This document shows positions 10,874-19,521 of a stretch of DNA of 64,000 bases, in pieces (position 1 is the stretch's first letter; each line of letters starts with the position of its first letter). Source of the stretch: Pseudomonadota bacterium (GTDB lineage: Bacteria > Pseudomonadota > Gammaproteobacteria > Burkholderiales > Burkholderiaceae_F); assembly GCA_029778535.1 (NCBI GenBank), contig JAKOQB010000178.1, forward strand, positions 62,001 through 126,000, read 5' to 3'. The translations under genes and the position numbers were made by a program. The notes under the pieces were generated by a model. The model worked only from the letters and a program-made list of their open reading frames with translations. It did no database searches and was not told where the DNA came from.

Positions 10874-11770
10874 ATGAGCGCGGGTTCCTCCGCGCCGCCG
10901 TCACAGCACACGTTGCGCGGCGTGCTGATGATCATGACGGCGGTGGCGATGTTCACGCTGCTCGACACGATCGCCAAGTACCTGGCGCGCTTCTATCCGG
11001 TGCCGGGCATCGTGTGGGCGCGCTACGCGTTCCATCTGCTGCTGGTCGTGCTGTTCCTCGCGCCGCGGCTGCGCGGGCGGCTGGTGCGCACGCGGCGGCC
11101 CGGTCTGCAGATCGTGCGCGGCGTGGTGCTGGCGGCATCGAGCATGTTCTTCTTCAGCGCGCTGAAGTTCATGCCGATGGCGGAAGCCTCGTCGATCACC
11201 TTCATCGCGCCGGTGCTGGTGACGCTCGGCGCCGCCGTGCTCCTGAAGGAGAAGGTGGAATCCGCGCGCTGGGCCGCGGTGTGCGCGGGCTTCATCGGCG
11301 TGCTGATCATCATCCGGCCCGGCAGCGGCGTCTTCAGTCCGGTGGCGCTGCTGCCTCTGGGCACGGCCGCGTGCTTCGCCGCGTACCAGGTGCTGACGCG
11401 CAAGCTCGCGGGCGTCGAGAGCCCGTACACGACGCTCTTCTACTCCGGGCTGGTCGGCACGGTGATGCTCGCGGTCGTGCTGCCGTTCGCGTGGGTGGCA
11501 CCGGCCACGCCGACGCACGCGGCGCTGCTGGTGCTGATGGGCCTGATCGGCGGCGGCAGCCACCTGATCCTGATCCGGGCCTACGAGCACGCGCCGGCCT
11601 CGCGGCTGGCGCCGTTCTCGTACACGCAGCTCGGCTGGGTGCTCGTGGCCGGCTACGTGGTCTTCGGCGACTTTCCGGACGGCTGGTCGCTCGCCGGCAT
11701 CGCGGTGATCGCGGCAAGCGCGATCTACATCGCGACCCACCAGCGCTTCAGCGCGCGGCGGGGCGACTAG
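10874..11770 (+). CDS. EamA/DMT-superfamily transporter
   Basis: A 298-residue inner-membrane protein with about ten hydrophobic segments arranged as two EamA repeats (first about residues 15-150, second about 160-290). Family members are mostly metabolite or drug exporters of the 10-TMS type. Characteristic features are the early VAMFTLLDTIAKYL segment and the FTYTQLGWV-like sequence FSYTQLGWVLVAGY in repeat two. The ATG at 10874 was chosen because upstream sequence falls in the palindromic repeat. The substrate cannot be told. Its stop overlaps the convergent retropepsin gene by 4 bp. Confidence 0.88.
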   Translation: MSAGSSAPPSQHTLRGVLMIMTAVAMFTLLDTIAKYLARFYPVPGIVWARYAFHLLLVVLFLAPRLRGRLVRTRRPGLQIVRGVVLAASSMFFFSALKFMPMAEASSITFIAPVLVTLGAAVLLKEKVESARWAAVCAGFIGVLIIIRPGSGVFSPVALLPLGTAACFAAYQVLTRKLAGVESPYTTLFYSGLVGTVMLAVVLPFAWVAPATPTHAALLVLMGLIGGGSHLILIRAYEHAPASRLAPFSYTQLGWVLVAGYVVFGDFPDGWSLAGIAVIAASAIYIATHQRFSARRGD

Positions 11771-12753
11771 CGCGCGGGACGCAGTTCCAAGCCCGCCGCG
11801 GTCTGCCGGATCTCCAGCGACTGCAGCAGCGACATGCCGAGCAGCGGCTGCGCGAGCGCCGGCAGCGCGGTGACCTTCAAGTCGTCGGCGATGAAGGGCC
11901 CGAACGCCAGCCGCGCGACCCGGACCGCGTAGCCGGTCGTCTGCCCGTTGGCGGTGTTCGACACCACGTCCGGGCCGGATTCGTGGCCGAGCCGGCGCGC
12001 CAGTTCGGCCGGAATCGCCACACCGGTGGCGCCGGTGTCGATCATGAACTGCACGCGCTCGCCGTCGATCATGCCTTCGAGGTAATAGTGTCCGTCGGCC
12101 GCGCGCGGAATGAAGACCCCGCCGCCGGCGAGCGGTTGCGCGTTGCCGGGCCCGGCCGCCGTCGGCGCGCTCGACAGCACCGGCCGGTCGGAGGTGCGCA
12201 GCGCGAAGCCGCTCGGGTGCTGCGCGTCAGGCTCAATGTGCACCGCGAGCGACGAGGTGGCGACGATCTGGATGCCGTTGGTAATTGTCGTCCGCTGCTC
12301 GCGCAGGAAGGTGCCGGTCGCCGCGCACCACGCGGCGCCGTTGCGCAGCCGACAGCCGTAAGCGCCGACCGGCACCGGCACGGACGAGGTCTGGTTCGCC
12401 GGCACCGCGATGGTCATCACCACGCGCTCGCCGGACAGCAGGTCGACCATCCGATCCACGGGCGTGCGGTTGACGAACTGCGTGGTCGAGACCGCGGCAG
12501 CTCCGCGCGCGCTCGCGTCGGTGGCGGCCAGGCCGGCGGGCGGAAACGGATCGGCACAGGCCGGATTCAGCCGCTGCAGCAGTCCGGCCGCGGGCGGTGC
12601 CGCACTGGGCGACCGCTCGCGCCACAGGATCGCGCCGAGCACTGCGAGCACGAGCACGAGCAGCAGCAACCGTCCGCCGCCGCTTCCGGCGGACGACGGC
12701 CGAACCGACCTCGGATTGCGATCGCGCTGCGCGTCGAGGTCCTGCATGCCCAT
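11767..12753 (-). CDS. Membrane-anchored retropepsin-like aspartic protease
   Basis: The 328-residue protein has an N-terminal membrane segment (about residues 27-45, LLLLVLVLAVLGAILW), a central poorly conserved region, and a C-terminal retropepsin-like domain. The catalytic motif FMIDTGATGVAIP lies near residue 250, followed by LLGMSLL near the end, matching the TIGR02281-type clan AA proteases. These act as dimers; substrates are generally unknown. It is convergent with the DMT gene and has a CxC-poor periplasmic region containing several Cys that may form disulfides. Confidence 0.83.
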   Translation of the reverse strand: MGMQDLDAQRDRNPRSVRPSSAGSGGGRLLLLVLVLAVLGAILWRERSPSAAPPAAGLLQRLNPACADPFPPAGLAATDASARGAAAVSTTQFVNRTPVDRMVDLLSGERVVMTIAVPANQTSSVPVPVGAYGCRLRNGAAWCAATGTFLREQRTTITNGIQIVATSSLAVHIEPDAQHPSGFALRTSDRPVLSSAPTAAGPGNAQPLAGGGVFIPRAADGHYYLEGMIDGERVQFMIDTGATGVAIPAELARRLGHESGPDVVSNTANGQTTGYAVRVARLAFGPFIADDLKVTALPALAQPLLGMSLLQSLEIRQTAAGLELRPAR

Positions 12754-12915
12754 TGGACGTCTTTCGTCGAGTCGATCGGACCGAGCTTAGAGGACCGCCC
12801 GCCGCTGCGTGGATCGGCCATCCGGCGGTACGCGCGGCCGAACCCTGCCGATTCGCAATGTGCCGCCGCGCTGAACCCATAAGGCGGGCGCTCTGGGATC
12901 AACGAGAGGGTGACG

Positions 12916-14282
12916 ATGAATGTGCTGCACGATCCGCCGGCCAACAAGGGCACCGCGTTCTCGCTCGAGGAGCGCGAGCGGTTCGGCCTCACGGGCTTGC
13001 CGCCGCCGCGTGTCGAGGACATCGCCGAACAGGTCACGCGCGTGCTGGCCTCGGTGCGCGCGCGTTCGACGCCGCTGGAGAACCATTGCGCGTTGGCCGC
13101 GCTGCGGAACGAGAACGAAACGCTCTCTTTCCGGGCGCTGACCGACAACCTCGCCGAGCTGGTGCCGATCGTCTACGCGCCGACGGTCAGGCAGGCGTGC
13201 GCCAATAGAGCCGAATCCACGAACCCCCGCGCGGGCTGTACCTGACGCCGCGCGAGCGCGGCCGCATCCGCGACGTGCTGCGGCGCCGGCTGCGGCAGGA
13301 GGCCGGGATCATCGTCGTCACCTATGGCGGCCGCATCCTGGGGCTGGCGACCTCGGCGCCAACAGCATGGGGATCCCGACCGGCAAGCTGGCGCTGTAGG
13401 TGGCGTGCCCCGGCGTCGATCCGGCGTGCTGGTCCAGTTGGAGGACTTTGCCAACGTCAACGCGTTCAGGCCGCTGGCGCGCTATCGCGACCGCGTGCCG
13501 TCGTTCAACGACGACATCCAGGGCACCGGAGCGATCGGGCTGGCGGGCGAGGCGAACATCGGCATCGGCACCATCGTCGCCGCGACGCTCGAGCGCGCGG
13601 GTCTGTCCGCGAGCGGAGCGCGGCGGCGCTGCTGGTTCATCGACAGCAAGGGGCTGGTGACGACGCTGCGGACCGATCTCGCGCCCCACAAGCGGCGGTT
13701 CGCGCAGGACCACGTGCCGCTGCCCGACCTGCGCGTTGCGGTGGAGGCGATCCGGCCGCCGTTCCTGATCGGTGCCGGCGGACAGGCGGGCGCCTTCACC
13801 GAACCGGTGCTCGCCGCGATGGCGCGGCTGAACGAGCAGCCGGTGATCTTCGCGCTCTCCAACCCGACCGCGAAGGCGGAGTGCACGGCCGAGCAGGCCT
13901 ATCGCGCCACTCAGGGGCGGGCGATCTTCGCCAGCGGCAGCCCGTCCGCGCCGGTGACGCTGGAAGGCAGAACGTTCGTGACCCCGGGCAGGGCAACAAC
14001 TTGCACGTCTTTCCCGGCGTCGGACTCGCCGTGCTTGCCTGCGGGCTGACGCGCGTCACCGACGAGATGTACTTCGCCGCCGCGCAGGCGCTCACCGGGC
14101 AGGTCACCGGCGGCTGGATGCATCTTCCCGCCGGCGTCCCGGATGGGCGACGTCGCCGCAGCGGTGGCGACGGCCGTGGCCGAGGTCGGCTACGCGCAAG
14201 GCCTGGCGCGCAGCACGCGGCCGGCGGATCGCGGCGCGCACATCCGCGCCGGCCGGTACGACGCGCGCTCTGCGGATGCGCA
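12916..14282 (+). pseudogene. Decayed NAD-type malic enzyme gene
   Basis: Recognisable malic enzyme pieces occur in order but in different frames. They are an N-terminal piece in one frame (FGLTGLPPPRVEDI, LVPIVYAPTVRQAC), the GIIVVTYGGRILGL segment in a second, QLEDFANVNAF and SFNDDIQGTGAIGLAG then IGIGTIVAATLERAG in a third, and GRTFVTPG then NNLHVFPGVGLAVLACG after another shift. The linking regions expected between GRILGLA and QLEDF (about 70 residues) and after IGLAG (about 20 residues, including part of the Rossmann entry) are missing. At least three frameshifts and two deletions make it non-functional. Malic enzyme oxidatively decarboxylates malate to pyruvate. Confidence 0.88.
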
Positions 14283-14377
14283 GGGTAATGCGCCCGAAGC
14301 CCCTGCTGGGTCAATGTGTGCCGCCGGCGCAGTGGCAACCTGACGGCGAAGGAAGCCTGATTGTCAAGGAGTCGATC

Positions 14378-16093
14378 ATGGAAAAAGTCTGGCTGAAGGA
14401 ATACCCGCCGGGAATCCCCGCCGAGGTCGACGTCAACGAGTACGCGTCGCTGAAGGAAATCGTCGAGAAGACCTGCGCCCGCTTCGCCGATCTTCCGGCC
14501 TACGGCAACATGGGGCATTCGATCACCTTCCGCGAACTCGACCGCGCCAGCGGCGCGTTCGGCGCTTACCTGCAGAAGGTCGTCGGCATGAAGAAGGGCG
14601 AGCGCATCGCGATCATGCTGCCGAACCTGCTGCAGTACCCCGTCGCCCTGTTCGGCGCGCTGCGCGCCGGGCTGACGGTGGTCAACACCAATCCGCTGTA
14701 CACGGCGCGCGAGCTGGAGCATCAACTCAAGGACTCCGGCGCGACCGCGATCCTGGTGCTGGAGAACTTCGCCGGCACGCTGCAGCAGGTGCTCGGCCGC
14801 ACGCAGGTGCGCACGGTGATCACCACGCAGGTCGGCGACATGTTCCCGGCCGTCAAGGCGTTGATCACCAACCTGGTCGTCAAGCACGTGAAGAAGATGG
14901 TGCCGCAGTGGCACATCGCGAACACGATCTCGTTCCCGGCCGCGCTGCGCCTGGGGCGCGAACACGCGCTGGCCGACGCGCAGCTCGGTCACGACGACAT
15001 CGCGTTCCTGCAGTACACCGGCGGCACGACCGGCGTAGCCAAGGGCGCGATGCTGACCCACGGCAACATGGTCGCCAACGTCGAGCAGGTGGCGGCGTGG
15101 ATCGCACGCGACCTGCAGGAGGGCAAGGAGACGGCGATCATTCCGCTGCCGCTTTATCACGTCTACGCGCTGACGACCAACCTCGTCTTCATGCGCATCG
15201 GCACGCACACGGTGCTGATCACCAACCCGCGCGACCTGCCCGCGTTCATCGCCACGCTGAAGAAGACGCCGTTCACCGCCATCATCGGCGTGAACACGCT
15301 GTACAACGCGCTGCTGAACGCACCCGGGTTCAACGAGTTGAACCTCAAGTCACTGAAGCTCACGTCGGCCGGCGGCATGGCCGTGCAGCGTGCGGTGGCG
15401 CAGCGGTGGAAACAGGTCACCGGCGTGCCGATCGTCGAAGGCTACGGGCTGACGGAAACGTCGCCGGTGGTGATCGCCAACCCGCTGAACATCAAGGACT
15501 GGACCGGAACAATCGGGCTGCCGATTCCGTCGACCGAGGCCGCCGTGCTCGACGACAACGGCAACATCGTCGCGCCCGGACAGACGGGCGAGATCTGCAT
15601 CCGCGGACCGCAGGTGATGAAGGGTTACTGGAAACGGCCCGACGAAACCGCCAAGGTCTTCACCGCGGACGGCTGGTTCCGCACCGGCGACATGGGGATC
15701 ATGGACGAGAAGGGCTACTTTCGCATCACCGACCGCAAGAAGGACATGATCATCGTGTCGGGCTTCAAGGTATTCCCAAACGAGATCGAGGACGTGGCCG
15801 TGATGCACCCCGGTGTGCTGGAGGCGGCGGCGATCGGCGTGCCCGACGAGAAATCGGGCGAGGTGGTCAAGATCGTCGCGGTGAAGAAGGATCCGGCGCT
15901 GACCGAGGCGGATCTGCTCGCGCACTTCAAGCAGCACCTGACCGGCTACAAGGTGCCCAAGCTGATCGAGTTCCGCACCGAGCCGCTGCCGAAGACCAAC
16001 ATCGGCAAGATCCTGCGCCGCATGCTGCGCGAGCCGGCCGCGAAACCGGCGGCCGAGCGCCAGCCCGGGAAGGAGGCCGCGACCGCGAGCTGA
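14378..16093 (+). CDS. fadD: Long-chain-fatty-acid--CoA ligase
   Basis: Activates fatty acids to acyl-CoA through an acyl-AMP intermediate, peripheral to the inner membrane. The 571-residue ANL enzyme has the P-loop-like YTGGTTGVAKGAMLTH near residue 213, VEGYGLTETSPV near 350, the FRTGDMG hinge region and RKKDMIIVSGFKVFPNEIE before the C-terminal lid with catalytic lysine in KTNIGKILRR. Length and order match FadD. ATG 14378 has an AGGA site 7 bp upstream. It stands alone between the malic enzyme remnant and tRNA-Arg. The gene symbol is by best family fit. Confidence 0.92.
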   Translation: MEKVWLKEYPPGIPAEVDVNEYASLKEIVEKTCARFADLPAYGNMGHSITFRELDRASGAFGAYLQKVVGMKKGERIAIMLPNLLQYPVALFGALRAGLTVVNTNPLYTARELEHQLKDSGATAILVLENFAGTLQQVLGRTQVRTVITTQVGDMFPAVKALITNLVVKHVKKMVPQWHIANTISFPAALRLGREHALADAQLGHDDIAFLQYTGGTTGVAKGAMLTHGNMVANVEQVAAWIARDLQEGKETAIIPLPLYHVYALTTNLVFMRIGTHTVLITNPRDLPAFIATLKKTPFTAIIGVNTLYNALLNAPGFNELNLKSLKLTSAGGMAVQRAVAQRWKQVTGVPIVEGYGLTETSPVVIANPLNIKDWTGTIGLPIPSTEAAVLDDNGNIVAPGQTGEICIRGPQVMKGYWKRPDETAKVFTADGWFRTGDMGIMDEKGYFRITDRKKDMIIVSGFKVFPNEIEDVAVMHPGVLEAAAIGVPDEKSGEVVKIVAVKKDPALTEADLLAHFKQHLTGYKVPKLIEFRTEPLPKTNIGKILRRMLREPAAKPAAERQPGKEAATAS

Positions 16094-16094
16094 G

Positions 16095-16125
16095 TTCACG
16101 AGCGGGCGCGCGGCTCCGGTATACT
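16095..16125 (+). promoter_or_regulatory. Possible promoter of tRNA-Arg
   Basis: A TATACT -10 box lies at 16120-16125, ten bases before the tRNA, with a weak TTCACG -35 candidate at 16095-16100 (19-bp spacer). It overlaps the end of fadD. Confidence 0.4.
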
Positions 16126-16135
16126 TCGCCGCCTC

Positions 16136-16212
16136 GCGCCCGTAGCTCAGTTGGATAGAGTACTTGGCTACGAACCAAGGGGTCGTGGGTTCGAATCCTG
16201 CCGGGCGCGCCA
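16136..16212 (+). tRNA. tRNA-Arg(ACG)
   Basis: Acceptor arms GCGCCCG and CGGGCGC pair, followed by discriminator G and encoded CCA. The anticodon stem CTTGG/CCAAG closes loop CTACGAA, anticodon ACG, which is deaminated to ICG in bacteria. The T-arm GTGGGTTCGAATCC is normal. The last 45 bases (16168-16212) are repeated exactly at 20135-20179, so this gene is the attachment site of an integrated element. Confidence 0.97.
16168..16212 (+). repeat. Left attachment-site repeat (tRNA-Arg 3' end)
   Basis: These 45 bases, from the anticodon loop to CCA, are identical to 20135-20179. This is the expected outcome of tyrosine-recombinase integration into a tRNA gene, which restores the tRNA and leaves a duplicate at the far end. 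Confidence 0.92.
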
Positions 16213-16217
16213 CTCTC

Positions 16218-16254
16218 AAAACGGGCTGATTTCACGATCAGCCCGTTTGCTTTT
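16218..16254 (+). terminator. Rho-independent terminator after tRNA-Arg
   Basis: Perfect stem ACGGGCTGAT/ATCAGCCCGT with loop TTCACG, flanked by AAA and TTT and followed by a TTTT run. It lies six bases after the tRNA CCA and could also serve as a terminator for higBA from the other side. Confidence 0.85.
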
Positions 16255-16342
16255 CAGGGGCCGGGGGTTCATCAGGGGTTCAGTCGGAGGCCAACGCTGC
16301 GGGTGCTTGAGAGGTTCTGCGCTTCAGTGAACCCGCGCCGGC

Positions 16343-16675
16343 TTAGACCGGCATCGCGTCGCCAACGCGCCGCCGCGCCTTGATCGGCTTCACCGCGGCG
16401 AGTCGCTCCGGGTGCTGGCGCAGCTCCCAAAGGTCGAGCGCCTCCTGCATGCGCAGCCAGCTCTCGGGCGAGTGGCCGAGCGCCTTCGCGATGCGCGCGG
16501 CCAGCTCGACCGTCAACCCGCGCCGCTCGCGCAGCAGTGCAGACAACGTGACGCGATGCACGCCGAGCAGATCGGCGAATTCGTTCTGCGTCAGCCGCAG
16601 CGCCGGCAGCACGTCTTCGCGCAACACGGCGCCCGGATGCGTCGGGCGCCGCTTCGGATCGCGCAGAGTCTTCAT
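16343..16675 (-). CDS. higA: HigA-family antitoxin
   Basis: A 110-residue antitoxin with an XRE-type helix-turn-helix (about residues 27-75: RLTQNEFADLLGVHRVTLSALLRERRG read in two parts) of the VapI/HigA kind, beginning HPGAVLREDVLPALRLT. It binds HigB and the operator upstream of higB. Its ATG overlaps the higB stop by one base (TGATG), so the two are translationally coupled. The toxin-first order is typical for higBA. Confidence 0.94.
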   Translation of the reverse strand: MKTLRDPKRRPTHPGAVLREDVLPALRLTQNEFADLLGVHRVTLSALLRERRGLTVELAARIAKALGHSPESWLRMQEALDLWELRQHPERLAAVKPIKARRRVGDAMPV

Positions 16676-16953
16676 CAGTGGTAGTCCTCCAGGTCAACGT
16701 CGATCGCGTCGCCGCTCTCGAACCGGTAGGTGAGGCGCAGATTGCCGGAGACGGCGACCGCATAGGTCCCGGCGCGGTTGCCCTTCAGCGGATGCCAGCG
16801 CCAGCCGGGCGTGTTCATGTCTTCCGGTTTCGTTGCGCTGTCCAGCCGGTCGAGCATGCGTTCGATGCGGGCCGCGCTGTGCGCCGGAATGCCACGCAAA
16901 TCGCTGCGCGCGAAGAACCGCTCCAAGCCCTTATGTCGAAATCGTCGGATCAT
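16675..16953 (-). CDS. higB: HigB-family (RelE-like) toxin
   Basis: A 92-residue ribosome-dependent mRNA interferase. It matches the proteic-killer HigB family: it starts MIRRFRHKGLERFF, has TPGWRWHPLKGNRAGTYAV, then the beta-sheet NLRLTYRFESGDA and the C-terminal VDLEDYH motif, whose histidine is conserved in the family. It is first in the operon, directly downstream of the double palindromic operator at 16958-16996. Confidence 0.94.
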   Translation of the reverse strand: MIRRFRHKGLERFFARSDLRGIPAHSAARIERMLDRLDSATKPEDMNTPGWRWHPLKGNRAGTYAVAVSGNLRLTYRFESGDAIDVDLEDYH

Positions 16954-16957
16954 CGTA

Positions 16958-16996
16958 TGTAGCGACTCACGCTACATTGTAGCGTCTGGCGCTACA
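16958..16996 (-). promoter_or_regulatory. Double palindromic operator of higBA
   Basis: Two perfect 19-bp palindromes lie in tandem: TGTAGCG-ACTCA-CGCTACA at 16958-16976 and TGTAGCG-TCTGG-CGCTACA at 16978-16996. Their centres are 20 bp apart, about two helical turns, so two dimers would bind one face. The nearer one ends 5 bp from the higB start codon. A minus-strand -10 candidate TACAAT spans the join between the palindromes, with TTGCGG 19 bp upstream, so a bound repressor would block it. Binding by HigA is inferred from family behaviour. Confidence 0.88.
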
Positions 16997-17036
16997 TCGG
17001 CCGCAAGCGCCATCTGCCGCGGACGCGCGCCGCCCG

Positions 17037-17237
17037 TCAGGCTGTGCTCGACCCCAGGTGCCGCAGCCGCAGCGCCAGCTCGCAGGCCTCGGCGGTCGCC
17101 GCGTTGTTCGGCTCCGCGCTGCCCGCTTCGGTCAGCGACACGGCGAGCGGCAGCGAAGGCGTATGCATCAACTCGCCGGGACGCCAGACGCCATCGCGCA
17201 GGCGGATCGTCTTGACGGCGAGCAACGAGTAGATCAA
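17037..17237 (-). CDS. Small hypothetical protein, probable phage remnant
   Basis: A 66-residue frame that would start with TTG at 17237, overlapping the stop of the preceding gene by four bases (TTGA). It reads like real protein (VKTIRLRDGVWRPGELMH then an Ala/Leu-rich C-terminus) but I do not recognise a family. It lies in the left unit of the island, downstream of the capsid remnant and on the same strand. An ATG at codon 25 or so would give a shorter product. Confidence 0.35.
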   Translation of the reverse strand: MIYSLLAVKTIRLRDGVWRPGELMHTPSLPLAVSLTEAGSAEPNNAATAEACELALRLRHLGSSTA

Positions 17238-17650
17238 GCCGACTGTGCCCGGTTCAGGAACTCGACGATATCCAGATGCGGGTCGGCGCGGCGTGCGGCG
17301 ACCCAGCGCAGCGTGAGGACCTCGGCCCGAAGCTGCCACCGCGCCCGCCCTGCGCGCCAGCTTGCGCGGTTGATCGCCTCGCGCTCGCACCGTGCCAGTC
17401 GCGGCCACTGCAAGCGCCCGGCGTGGTCGCGGTCGAGCACCGCCGCGCAAAGTGAGTTGACTTCGTCGAGTGTCAGGCCGGCCCCGTGCAAGCGCGTGCT
17501 CGACGCGCCGTCGGAGGGGCCGTCGCGCCGACCTCGATCGGCGCCCGTGGCCGGCATCGGTCGGGAGCGTGAACGCCGGACCCGTTGCGCTGCTATGCCG
17601 GCCGACTCGCTGCGCAGGTGTTCGGCGCTCCCAGGAGGAGACAACATCAT
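17234..17650 (-). CDS. Hypothetical protein of the island
   Basis: A 138-residue frame. The first 55 residues are Arg/Pro/Ser-rich and low in protein-like character; the rest (LTLDEVNSLCAAVLDRDHAG to IVEFLNRAQSA) looks helical and coherent, so the true start may be internal. It is cotranscribed with the capsid remnant upstream. No family recognised. It could be a fragment of a phage head or packaging protein, but nothing in the sequence proves that. Confidence 0.4.
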   Translation of the reverse strand: MMLSPPGSAEHLRSESAGIAAQRVRRSRSRPMPATGADRGRRDGPSDGASSTRLHGAGLTLDEVNSLCAAVLDRDHAGRLQWPRLARCEREAINRASWRAGRARWQLRAEVLTLRWVAARRADPHLDIVEFLNRAQSA

Positions 17651-17670
17651 TCTTCGCGGGCCGCGGTCAG

Positions 17671-17698
17671 CCGGATGCGGCTAACCGGATGCGGCTAA
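17671..17698. repeat. Short tandem repeat, 14-bp unit
   Basis: CCGGATGCGGCTAA occurs twice in direct succession, followed by a degenerate third unit (TCGCATGCGGC). It lies between the capsid remnant and the hypothetical gene. Function unknown. Confidence 0.7.
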
Positions 17699-17730
17699 TC
17701 GCATGCGGCGCGCTCATTCTTGAGCGTCGA

Positions 17731-18765
17731 TCACGCGCCCGAATTGCGATACAGGCCGCGCCAGTCGAGCACGCCGGCGCCGTAATCCAGGCGAACCTTG
17801 AACTCCATGCCGTCGACGTCCCAGCCTTCGCGCAGGAGGATCTGCGGCCCTTGCGCCTCTTCGAGGTAGGCGAATTCGATGGTGTCGATCACGTTCGGAT
17901 CGCTTGCCAGATACCACGCGGTCGCACTCTTCGCGTCCAGGCGCGGATCGACGATCAGCGTCAACTGGCCCGAGAATGGATTGACGCTGCTCGCCTGATT
18001 CGCCGCAAGCTGCGTGAGGTACTGCTCGGCCACCGTTTCAAGCGCCGCCGGCGTGACCAGGTACTTCGGCCGCGCATCGATCGGCGTGGACTTGTCGAGT
18101 CCCTTCTGCAGCCGCATCGCCTGCCGCGCGGCGCCCAGTGTCGTGACGCTGATCGCGCCGCCGCTGCTGGCTAGGTTGCCGTGATTCGCATGGAAGAGCG
18201 CCGTGCTGTCGGCCGCCATCGTCGGACCGGCGCCGCTGTTCTGCGTCAGCAGGTTGACGAGCTGTTACGCCTCGAACTCCGCTGAAGCGCGGCCCAGCTT
18301 GGTGGCTATGTCGGCGAAGGCGCCCAGGTCATCGTTGACGATCGCCTGCCGCGACAGGGGGATGATCTTGCCGTAGCTCGCCAGCGAATACGACTCGGCC
18401 GCCTCCGCCATGGCGCCGTACTTGAACACGCCGCCTTCGTTGACCTTCTCCAGCGTGGGCGCCTCGCCGAGCTGTACGCGGGTCTTGGCGCGGAAGTCGC
18501 GTGCGGTCGTCTGCCTGGCGATCTGGCGGATGCCGCCGCTGTAGCTTTGGTATCCGGCGCGCAGGAAGCGCTCGCCGGTTCCCTGCAGCAGGATCGGAAA
18601 GTCGCTCGTCGTCATCGCGCGTTCGATGATCTGGTTCTTGCTTAACAGGAACGTCGTGCGAACGCCGCAGGCTTCCAGACACTCGCGCGCCATGTCGGTG
18701 AGGGTGAGTCGCACGTAGGGCCGCGCCTGCTCCGACGGCGCCGGGCCACCGTGCCGGGCGCGCCA
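17731..18765 (-). pseudogene. Phage prohead-protease/major-capsid fusion, capsid part, broken
   Basis: Two adjacent frames read as one capsid protein split by a single TAA at 18268-18270: ...GRASAEFEA, stop, QLVNLLTQNSGAGP..., then TALFHANHGNLA and the conserved end LDYGAGVLDWRGLYRN. This is the HK97-like capsid portion of protease-capsid fusion proteins. Recognisable homology begins around LTDMARECLEACGVRT, and the protease domain expected upstream is absent because the sequence stops at the internal att copy (18752-18765). The phage gene was therefore truncated at a recombination site and later gained a nonsense mutation; both halves otherwise remain intact, suggesting recent decay. Confidence 0.85.
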
Positions 18766-18806
18766 ACTATTCAAGGGGTTGCACTGATGCAGCCCCTTTT
18801 TCTTTG
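18752..18806 (+). repeat. Internal partial attachment site with terminator
   Basis: The last 14 bases of the tRNA-Arg end (TGCCGGGCGCGCCA) are followed by a segment almost identical to 20180-20220, including the hairpin GGGGTTGCA/TGCAGCCCC and a TTTTT run. About 50 of 55 positions agree with the right-end copy. The match marks the join between two integrated units. Confidence 0.82.
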
Positions 18807-19190
18807 GCAGGCTGTGACGGATCTGTGCCGTGGAACCAAGAGGCCGCGGCTTTCGATTCTGTCGAGCGCACGAAGTGTTTCAAGGGCTTGTGGACATGCG
18901 CGCTTCCGTCGTTTGAGCGGCTGTGCCGTGGCTTTGCGCGCGATTCAAGGGGTCGTCGTCTCGCATCCGCCCTGGGGGCGCTACTGAAGCAAGGAGGAAG
19001 GCGTTTTGTCGCTGCGGTGCTTCCTGGCCGGCAATCGCCGCGCGTGATGTCGAGCTGCTCAGGCGGATGGTCACGGGGAGGCCGCCCGCTCGGGCGACGC
19101 GTTCGAAGTCGGCGAGATGACTCGTCCCGCGTCGATCGTCGAATCGGCCGTTCGTTACCGTCATTCCGTGGGGCGAACCACGGACCGCAA
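18807..19190. other. Stretch without recognisable genes
   Basis: About 380 bp at the start of the right unit. Open frames on both strands exist but none has protein-like composition or a known motif. No repeats or RNA genes were seen. It may be remains of phage or plasmid sequence. Confidence 0.5.
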
Positions 19191-19227
19191 TTGCTCCCCA
19201 CAATGGTAGTACGGTAAAATCCCGTAC
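19191..19227 (+). promoter_or_regulatory. Promoter and operator of the TacA/TacT pair
   Basis: -35 TTGCTC (19191-19196), 18-bp spacer and -10 TAAAAT (19215-19220). The -10 lies inside an inverted repeat GTACGG-N7-CCGTAC (19209-19227), so a bound repressor would occlude the polymerase. DUF1778 antitoxins carry a ribbon-helix-helix domain that binds such operators; binding here is inferred. Confidence 0.75.
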
Positions 19228-19248
19228 ATATGATTCATGGAGGCGATC

Positions 19249-19521
19249 ATGTCCGCAGCAGCCCGATTCGATCTGAAGATGGATCCGGATGAAAAGATCA
19301 TCGTCGCCAAGGCAGCGGCGCTGATGGGCACGACCATGGCCGGTTTCGTTCGGGCCGCGGCGAAGGAAAAGGCGCAGGATCTCCTGCAGCGCGAGATGAG
19401 AGTCTCGCTGACCCCGCGAGATTTCGAGCTGTTCACAAAGGCGCTCGACTCGGCGTTCAAACCCAATCCGGCACTCAAGGAGGCATTGAGCCAGGCGCGG
19501 CGTAGGGTTCGACGTGCTTGA
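19249..19521 (+). CDS. DUF1778 (TacA-like) antitoxin
   Basis: A 90-residue ribbon-helix-helix protein: residues 1-50 (FDLKMDPDEKIIVAKAAALMG, read with GTTMAGFVRAA) form the DNA-binding dimer unit, and the C-terminal half (LTPRDFELFTKALDS) is the neutralising segment that wraps the acetyltransferase. ATG 19249 has a GGAGG site 6 bp upstream; the ATG at 19237 lacks one. Its end overlaps the toxin gene by 8 bp. It also represses the operon in characterised family members. Confidence 0.92.
   Translation: MSAAARFDLKMDPDEKIIVAKAAALMGTTMAGFVRAAAKEKAQDLLQREMRVSLTPRDFELFTKALDSAFKPNPALKEALSQARRRVRRA

Noticed and set aside
18804..19217. A plus-strand 137-codon frame in the island
   Set aside because: It has no ribosome site and no recognisable motif, and its composition is not protein-like; the overlapping minus-strand frames are no better.
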